Part shown: positions 47,390 through 57,549 of the stretch, piece after piece
Layout of the letters: each line of letters starts with the position of its first letter
How positions within the stretch are numbered: the stretch's first letter is position 1
Assembly: GCA_039621445.1 (NCBI GenBank)
Contig: CP154957.1
Location: forward strand, 3,094,504-3,158,503
From: Euglena gracilis
Lineage: Eukaryota; Euglenida; Euglenophyceae; Euglenales
Direction: 5' to 3'
DNA: 64,000 bases
Notes under the pieces: generated by a model
Told to the model about the DNA's origin: nothing
The model's input: only the letters and a program-made list of their open reading frames with translations
Databases searched by the model: none
Position numbers and translations under genes: made by a program

Positions 47390-50300
47390 CTGAAAATTGC
47401 GGGATAAAAAATACTTCTCAGACCCTTATTCAACGCTTTGTGCCCCCCCTTAGATGCACTTTGGCTTCTGTCTGGTTTAAGGCCTGGCGCTGCATTCCGC
47501 ATCTGGCCCTTTCTTTGGAGCAACTCCCAATAATTGTCCGACCCCATGTTCACTGGGACATTGTGCCACCCCACGGAGTCCCCCCAAATCAGGTCCAGGC
47601 TTTTGCTCACCGACGACTGGGGGGGGGGGGGTACAGGGCCTGCCCTAGCAGGCACACCATCGGGGGGGTTGGGTCCAGGGGGGACCCAGAAAATTTTCAT
47701 TGAAAATGGCCTTTCCGGGGTCGAAAGGGGGTGCTATGGACTGGCACCCCCAAAAACCCGACCCCCCCCCCCCTGGGGGTCGGATGGGGTGCTACGTGGT
47801 GCCTGCCCCTGCCCCCCCCCCCGTGGGGTAAGCACTCGACTGAAGAAAAAAAAGCCTGATCAGGCCATCAGAAGGCATTTCCCAAAAATTTTCAGGTTGC
47901 GCCGAAACCCACTTCTGGGTCGGCCCAAGACCCCGGGGCTCCGTGCCCATGCTCACCCCAGGCCTTTAATTTTTTTTAATACTTTTCAAAAGCCTTAAAA
48001 ACCTTAAAAAACCAAAAAATGCCTTCATTCTGGCAGAATTTTCTCAGACTGAGCAAGAAAAATGAAGTCATGAACACTTGCCAAAAACAAACCAATTGTT
48101 GGAAAAAATGCCCACCATTGTCTATCCCCCGAAAATCTTTTTCAATTGACCTGTGCCGATCCTGGTTCGATGCCCGGACCGCCCTTGGACGCCCTGGAAG
48201 CCTTAAAATGCCTTAAAAATGCCTTAAAAAGTTTTTTTTTTTGCATTAACTACAATGACTGCCAGGGGTTTTCTTAAGGACCCCGGGGGGGGGTCCAGCC
48301 TCCGGCTGGCAAAAAGGCTGCTGGCTGGAAATGAGCTGCTGGCTGGACCCCCCCCTGGGGGGGATGGGGGGGGGGTCCGGGGCTGGAGGGGGCTGGGCTG
48401 GGCTGGGTCGATGAAAAACAAAAATTTCTAACACATTTTTGCATTTTCGACATTTTGATGGGTGGAGCTAGGTCAAAGCTGGGGGGCTGTGATGGAGGAA
48501 GCTGTGATGAGGGGAAAAAATGCAGGGATAGGTGAGCTGGGTAGCCCAATTGGCTGGCTGGCCTAGATCCAACTTTATTTCACTTGACCCCCCAGGGGGG
48601 GGGCTCCCAGCCCGAATTTGGGCTGCTGGCTGGATTTGAGCTGCTGGCTGGCTGCCCCCCCCCCCCCCCCCCCGGGGGATGGGGTACCCTCCGGCTTAAG
48701 AAAACCCCTGATGACTGCCCCCCCCCCCGGTCATCACAAGATTTCCCAATCCTGTGATTCAATGGTTTTTCAATGGCGGCATCGTTCCACTAACCAGTTT
48801 GCGTGATGCCTTCACACACAAGGAGATGGCAGGGGAGGTTCCATTCAGGTCAAAGAGCATTTACGGAAGAATTCCATCCCATCCATTACTCGCGGTTGAC
48901 ATTTTAGTCCAGACCCTAAAAAAACTGATTTGACTCATTTTGCAGGATTCTGACTTTTCTGGGGGAATAATTCATCTTCATTGTCTGCACATGGCTTATA
49001 TTTTTCCCATCTGGTCCAAAATCTATGTTTCCCAAAGTTTTAGGTTGTGTGTTGTGTGTGCAGCAATTTTGAGGGGTTTAACTCGAGAAGGTGAGGGAAT
49101 TGAGGGTAATGAGTGGAGACTTCTTTTTGTCGGGTATTTCACAGGCCACTATGACGCGATGATGGGAGAGCAAGTTTGCACGAGTGTCAAACTTTCAGCA
49201 CAAAAAAAAGCCAAAAATTTTGAAAAAAAATTTGGGCCAAGATACACAAATTCAGGATCCAAGTGTGAATGGAAGGAGGGGAGCCAAACTCTGGGGGGGG
49301 GGGTCTATGCATACAAAGTTGGTACCTGAAGATTGACTCCCAAGCCTTAACCTCCCCCCAAATATAAGACCCCACCCACGCCCCAACCTTGGACATCATT
49401 TGGGGATTTTCGATCCAACGTCAAATTTGATGCTGTTGCCTGGTGAGATTCAATTTAATTCTGGCATTGTTTTAGCCATTTGGGCCTTTTTTGGCGATTG
49501 CAGAGATCAAAGGGCAAAGCTGAAAACAATTCCTCTTCTCTATTTGGTTTCCCCCTTGGAGAAAATTAATACTAAAAAGAAAACCCTCTGAACACGTTCA
49601 TAAATAAGAGAGAATCTCATTCATAATTGTTTGTAGTTGTTTATGTCATTTGATCATTCGGCGTGATTATTTGTGGTTTTGGGAAATCCCCAAAATTGTG
49701 CTGGTTCGTGATTTGAAGAAAAACCCAATACCTAACGATACACCTCTTTCAATTGAGTTTTTTTCCAACGTCTTTCATTTTTTTCTGTCTTTTTCCCCAC
49801 GCCTCATTCCAAATTTGCACTGTTTCATTATTTGCGAAGCAGACATCGTTGCACACCAAAAAAGGATGGGACTAAGAAAACTTACTCATGGGAGTAAGAA
49901 AAATACTGCTGTCCACACCTTCAAAATTCAGCTACCAAAAGAAGGTTGGGGACCGTGGATTTGGGGACTGATACTATTATTAGTCTTGGGATAATAATAA
50001 AAAAAAGGGTCTTGCGGGGCAGTGCTCCTCCACCAAATCCACTGTTTGCCGTCCACATTAACAAAAGACACCAAAAGTCAATACCTGAATGGCCCCAGTT
50101 GTTCAAAAAAAAAATGTTGTCAACAAAATTTTTCCCATTTTAGGCCATTTTAGGCCATTTTAGGCCATTTTAGGCCATTTTAGTTATAGGTGCTTGCACA
50201 TGACTCTGGGGGAACACCCGCTGGAGCTTTTTGAGCCTTGGGGAGCCTTTTGAGCCAAAAAATAGAAGGAACCCATTAGGTCCCTTGAGGCAATCAAAAT

Positions 50301-53300
50301 TCAGCCACCTGCTTGGCTTCAGACAAGCAATCAAATGCCATGGCCAACCATCACCGCACACCATAACCCCGATGGTCCCGAACGAGACGTAGGTGAGCGG
50401 TCGGAAATTGTCATGAATGTTCTTCTGCAGCAGGGCCCAGCAGCTCTGATCCAGGGGGTGTAATGAAGACCAGTGATTGGACCCAATTTCTATGAGCTGA
50501 AAACAAAAAAATAACAGGCTTTTTGCGATTACATAACAACAATGCCGGGACAAAAAACATTTGCATTAAGAATCATTGTGAATGAAATGAAAAAAAGAAA
50601 AACTAACGGAAAACTCTCAATACCATCTTGGATATATTTATTTTTTTGAAAAGACTGCTGAGTCACTGTGCTTCTTTTTGATCCTGAGGATTTGACCCCA
50701 CCAGGGGGGGGTCCAGCCAGCACCTTTTTCAGCCGGCCAGCCTGGACCCCCCCCCCCCCAGGGGTCCTTAAGAAATTCCTTGATCCTTGTCATTATGCAA
50801 GTTTGCCCACAATTTTCTTTTTGTGTGCCTTTTTTGTTTTCTTTAATTTTTTGACAGACTAAAAGAGAGTGTGCAAATGTGTGCAAAGGGTGCACATCAG
50901 CGAGTGTTACAACCCTAATTTTACAACTTCTGCACACTCCCCCCCCCCGGGGGTCCGATGAGCAACGCCCTGGTCACAAATTTTCTGGTGTCGAGAAATA
51001 TTTTTGCATGCTTTCAGTTTGAAGCCATCATTATCATAAAACTTTCTGTTAAGTCTATTGTCAAGGGTAAAACGGGTTGGACAAAATCATTAGTAAATTT
51101 CGCAAAAGTCCAAGATTGCCTTTTTTTGTTCTCAAAAATTTGGATATTTGTAAGCAAAATTAAATTGCCTGGATATCTTTTTTGAGCCAAAACCAACCCA
51201 AACATCTGTCCTGCTGGGCTGGATCTGGCAGGCACCCAAAGGCAGCCAAAACCGCCCAAATCCAGTTGGGATGCATTCTTTCTGCGAAAACTTTGAGGTG
51301 AAAACCAATGAAAATACCAAAAATGGCCATTTTTGGGGTGATTTTTTTGACCCCCTGTTCAAAAATTGTCGGCACTGTGCCGAATTTTTTTGGGGTCCAG
51401 CCTGGCCTCGCCGGGCTGCGAAAACTTTATGACCACTCGACCACCGGACATCGGCTGCGAACCCCCGGGGGGGGGGGGGGTCCGCAGCCCGGCTGGGAAC
51501 TGCTGGCGGGAAAAAAGGTGCTGGCTGGCTGGCTGGACACGCCTGGGGGGTTAAGTGGGGTCCGGCTTCAGGAATTCCCTGGCAAGGATGTTTGCCAGTT
51601 GCATGCACAAACATTTCATTGTGCAACAACTTAAAATGCAAATTGGGCAAAAAATTGGGTTTCGCACTTTGGGGTGTCTCAGGATTCTGGTAGAAAAGCA
51701 TGTGAATTGCCAGGAAAAAAATAGATTATGAAAAATCTAAATTGGCAGCTTGCGCATTCCTCAAATGGTACAAAGCTTCAGGCTAACCCCTCTCTCATCG
51801 TGCCAGGAGCCACCTGTCCACCAGGCGTTTTCTTAAGCTGGAAAAAAATGCCAACTGAAAAAAAAGCGCTGGCTCACCCCCCCCCCCTGGGGGGATCTGG
51901 GGGTGTCCAGCCGGCTGGCAGTTGGACCTGGTGGGTACCCCCCAAAAAACGGCAAAAAAAATCCAAAGTCAGTCTGGTTGGCGTTTTCACCAAAAAACCC
52001 TCAAAAAGGCTCATTTTTGGCCGTTTTTACCCCATTTTAAAAAAAATTGGCGGTTTGCGTTGTCTGGTCCAGCCCGGCTTCGCTGGCAAACAGCCAGCTG
52101 GATCCTCCCGGGGAGGGGGGGGGGGGTAGGGTCCCTCCGGCTTAAGAACACCCCACTGCCCACGTGTCCAAAAGACAGCTGGGCAGAAATTAAGGTTTGC
52201 TGAACAGGGGGGGGGGGGACTGGTGGGGTGTGGGCCAGCTGGGCCCAGAGAGTTTCTTCCGGCTTAAACAACCCCCCTGGGTCTGACCACAATGGCAACG
52301 CAACCAACGCAATGCAGGATGCATGCGTGTGTTAACTTTGGGAATTCTCTGTTCTATCCCAACCCATGTTGGCCCCAACAGGCGGGGGCCAACTTTGGGG
52401 GAGGGGACGAATGTCGTCAACAGCCTGGGGGGCAACAAGCCGTGGGGCCAATGCGTTGGGGTGGGGAGGAAGTAAGCACGCCAGAACTGTGCCGGACCCC
52501 CCTGTATCGCATTACAAGGGTGGCATACACACCTGTGAGAACCTCATATCTGCCTCGTTCTCACACTTGGCGCATTCCACTTGATGCGCTTCGAAATCCG
52601 TGCAATTTGCCGAAAAACCTGCAAATGGCACCCGTTTGTGATGTGTATACGCATATGTGTGTCTGTGGCGTGCGTGTGTATGCCGGAATGTTTGTGTTCA
52701 TTTATGTGAATGTTCTTGTTTGTGCGTATGTGCAGGGTCAAGAGAGAGGCAATCAATGAAAGGCAATCAATGAAAAGCTATCCACGTTCAACAAAGCTGC
52801 CATATCTGGAAGCTTGGATCGCAATAAACAAATGCTTTCACATGGGTATTGGCATACGCACGCAGACCAGAGCACTCCAGGTCATGTTGCAAATCACATA
52901 TTTCAGCCGGGTGGCTTGGGGAAATGCAATTGCTTGTCAATATGGTGGCGGCCCACCAAATGCCGGGCAATCACTTGGCCACCATCAAGAGACCAACCAA
53001 ACTCCTCAAACATCCTGCACACAGAGGAATCAAAACCATTCCAAACTGTTAAATCTGTAATGATTCTCGGCTGTCTTTTTGCATCCGTCAAAGATAATAG
53101 ATCCGGGACACCTACACCAGGGGGGATATGCAACAAGGCCATATGAGATGTAATTGGTTCACCTGGTTGCATACTTGAATTTCATTATGCAACTACTGCT
53201 TATGTGGAAATTGGCCCAAAGACGTCAGGTATACAACCTCCTGTCTGAAAGTGTCTGAAAGCGGATCAATTTGCTTGTACAAATGCCCGAACAAAATTGG

Positions 53301-56068
53301 AAAGGCAAAATATGCAAAAAAAATGCAAAAAAAATTTCACTTTTCACAAGTTTTTTGTTTTGCAAAAAAGCGCACATTGTCAAGATTTTCGATAATGCAA
53401 AAAATGAAAATTATGCAACTTGCATATTCCCTCCCCCCCGACACACCCCAAGAAATGTTTTCCCTGAAAGAGAGATGGCAGATAGGCGGGAATGATTCCT
53501 GGACAGGTTTGTGCTGAAAACAACGCCGAAGCGATTGCACGGTTTGGACGGTTCGCTCCCACGCCTGGCGGACGATGCCCTGTGCAGGAAGGCCAGCCTC
53601 TTGGGCACCAAATAAGATCAACAGCTTTAAGGAGGGGACCAGAGACCCTCTGGGGGGGTTCAGCACCCTTGTTAACCCCCTCGAATGTATATATGTATAT
53701 ATATATATATATACATATACAGATATATGCATATATATGTATATATGCATACATATGATAATATAATATATATGTGTATAATATATATACATGTATAATA
53801 TAAATAATATATAATATATACATATATAATATAAATAATTAATATAATTGTGTGTATGCATATATAATATAAATAATATATATATATATATATATATATA
53901 TTATTATGTATACACACATATATATACATATAATATAAATAACATATAATATATAATATATATGTGTGTATATATACATATATAATGTAAATAATATATA
54001 ATATACATATGTGTATACATACATATATAATATAAATAATGTATAATATATATATATATATACATATATACATATGTATATACACATTTGTAATATAAAT
54101 AATGCAAAAATATACATATATATGTATATTATATGTACATATATAATATAAATAATATACAATGTATATACACATATATATGTACATATATATATATATA
54201 TACATATATGTATATACATATATAATATAAATACCCCCCCCTATGTCCAATGACCGGTAACCTCTGTCCTCTGACCGGGGGGGGTGGTCGTTGGACATAG
54301 GGTAGTGACCAAAAAGGTGTCCTCTGACCGGGGGGTGGTCGTTGGACATGGGGTCAAAAGAAAGTTGGTGGGTACCCGGGTCCCTACCCACCCAAAAATG
54401 CCCAAATTTTCCCTTCCGGCGCTTTGCACCGAAAATTTTGGGCAATTTTGACAAATTTTTGTCCAAAAAGTGTCAAAAATGGCATTTTGGCCAATTTTTG
54501 GGCAAAATTTTTCGTCCCGGCGCTTCACGCCGGGACTAAAAATTAGGTGAAACCTCCGATAAGGTGTCCTCTGACCGGGGGGGTTGGTCATTGGACATAG
54601 GGGGGTCGTTGGACATAGGGGGGGGGGGGGGTAATATAACATAATATATATATATATATTATATACATATGGCAGCCATACTCTACATGGACCCCCCAAG
54701 GGGGGTCCATTTCGAGTGTCCAGGGTGTCAAAATAGTTGTTTTTTTGCGTTGATGATGGAATAGGGTTAGGTGCGCGACTTAGGGTAGGGTTAGGCCTGA
54801 CTTATAGACGGGTGTTAGGTGTACAAGTTAGGCCTGCCCCTAGCCCTAGGTCGCGCACCTAACCCTATTCCATCATTAGCGAAAAAAAATTTACTACCCC
54901 CTGGACACTATAAATGGACCCCCCCTGGGGGGTCCATTTAGAGTATGGCTGCCATATATATATTATATATATTACATATATAATATATATATATATATGT
55001 ATATACATATATAATATAAATAACATAATATATATACATATATATATATACATATATATATACATATATATAATATAAATATATAATATATATATGTATA
55101 ATGTAATATATATAATATAATATGTGTGTGTATTTTCATATATAATGCAAATAATATATATTTTAGATATATACATGTATAATATAAATGATATAATATA
55201 TATATAGATATATATATATACATATGGCAAGCTAATTCTCAGGCCCTCCCCCGGGGGGGGGCCAGTGGTTGTACCTACCCGGGACTTCGGACTTCGGCCG
55301 CCCAGGTGAAACTACTGGGCCCCCCTTGCTTTTTCTGGGGAAATGCACCCTGCCGACGGAAACTTTTTCCACTGGCGGGGGGTTTTTGGGGTTATTTTTC
55401 CGGAATAGGGTTAGGGTTAGGGTTCGGGGAGTGGGGTGCGGGTTGGGGTTGGGGAAACCAGGCCGGGGGGCCGGATTTGGGTCGGATTTGGGCACTTCAG
55501 AGACAATTTTGTTATATGGATTTCGACCCGATTTCAGCCGAACTTTTTTCCCAAATCGTAACCCTAACCTATTCCTTATTTTAACCCCAACCAGAATCCC
55601 GTAATCCATGGAAATACGGCGAATCGGGGCGCGAAATCCAAAAACTGGAGTTGGTGAAAGAAGCGGGACCCCCGCCCCCAGGTTAAACCACTGGCCCCCC
55701 CTGGGGGGGGGGGGCGAGAGAATTAGCCTTGTCATATATATATATAATATATATATATACATACATACATACATACATATATATGTATGGCAGCCATACT
55801 CTACATGCCCCCCCCGGGGGGACCATGTAGAGTGTCCAGGGGGTAGTAAATTTTTTTTGCGTTAATGATGGAATAGGGTTAGGTGCGCGACTTAGGCTTA
55901 GGGCTAGGCCTAACTTGTACATCTAACACCCGTCTATAAGTTAAGCCTAACCCTAACCCTAAGTTGTGCACCTAACCCTATTCCATCATTAACACAAAAA
56001 AACTATTTTGACCCCCTGGACCTGGACACTCTACATGGCCCCCCCGGGGGGGCCATGTGGAGTATGGC

Positions 56069-56153
<85 letters not shown>

Positions 56154-56174
56154 CATATATATACATACCTATAT

Positions 56175-56232
<58 letters not shown>

Positions 56233-57452
56233 GTATATATGTATGTATATATGGCAAGACTAATTCACTGGGCTCCCCCCCGGGGGGAGGGCCCAGTAGT
56301 TTAACCTGGGGGCGGGGGTCCCACTTCTTTCACCAACTCCAAATTTTGGTTTTCGCGCCCCAACGCGCCGTATATCCGTTGATTACGGGATCGGGATCGG
56401 GGTTAAAGTGAGGAATAGGGTTAGGGTTACGATTTCGGAAAACAGGTGTGCCGAAATCGGGTCGAAATTCACACAAAAAATTGGACCGGAAATTCGTCCT
56501 AATTTCGGCCGAAATCCGGTCCAACGGCCGAATTTCCCCCATCCCTGACCCCTTCACCGGAACCCGAACCCGAATCCCAACCCTAACCCTAACCCTAATC
56601 CTGAAAATAACCCCCTAATAACCCCGCCGGCGAAAAAATTTTCCGGTAGTGGGTGGGTTTCCCCAGGGAAAACACAGGGGGGGTCCCAGTAGTTTTACCT
56701 GGGAGGCCGAAGTCCCCGGTAGGTACAACTACTGGGCCCTCCCCCCGGGGGGGGGGGGGGCAGTGAGTTAGTCTTGCCGTATATATATATGTATATATAT
56801 GTATATATATGTATATATATGTATATATATGTATATATATGTATATATATGTATATATATGTATATATATATATGGCAAGACTAACTCACTGGCCCCCCC
56901 CCGGGGGGGGTCCCAGCAACTACTGGGCCCCCTCCATATTTTCCCAGGGAAATCCGGGCCCCGGCGAAAATTTTTTTTGAAGACGGAGTAGGTTCGGGGT
57001 TAATTTCAGGATTAGGATTAGGGTAAAGGTTAGGGTTAGGGTTGGGGGTTAGGGTTAGGATTAGGGTTAGGGTGAGGGTTCGGGGAAATCAGGCAGTTGG
57101 GCCGGATTTCGGCCAAATTTCCGGGACACTTTTAACGATGAATTTCGACCCAATTTCGGCCTAACTTTTTTCCTAAGTCGTAACCCTAACCCTAATCCAA
57201 ACCCTAACCCCAGCCCCACCCCCGCAATTGACGGAAATACGGCAAATCGGGGCGCGAAATCCAAAACTTGGAGTTGGTTAAAGAAGCGGGACCCCCACCC
57301 CCAGGTTAAACTACTGGGACCGGGGGGGGGGGGGGGGGGGGGCAGTGAGTTAGTCTTGCCATATATATATATATATATATATAGATATATATATAGATAT
57401 ATAGATCTATATATATATATATATAGATATAATATATATATATATATATAAT

Positions 57453-57504
<52 letters not shown>

Positions 57505-57514
57505 TATAATTTTT

Positions 57515-57549
<35 letters not shown>

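Larger units (their letters stand above)
50497..53521. other. Intron of the tetraspanin-like gene with F1 copies and an R4-like element
   Basis: F1 fragment 50,690-50,790, F1 copy 51,186-51,590, F1-like 51,820-52,290, and an R4-like element 53,118-53,438. An expected loop exon with a CCG motif may be hidden here; I could not find it. Confidence 0.45.

Noticed and set aside
55400-57210. TTAGGG-like arrays suggesting a telomere or chromosome end
   Set aside because: They occur as short inverted arms inside repeated internal elements, on both strands, with genes on both sides of the window.
53672-57534. Many long Tyr/Ile/Met-rich open frames on both strands
   Set aside because: They are translations of TA and TATG microsatellites, without codon bias or known domain.
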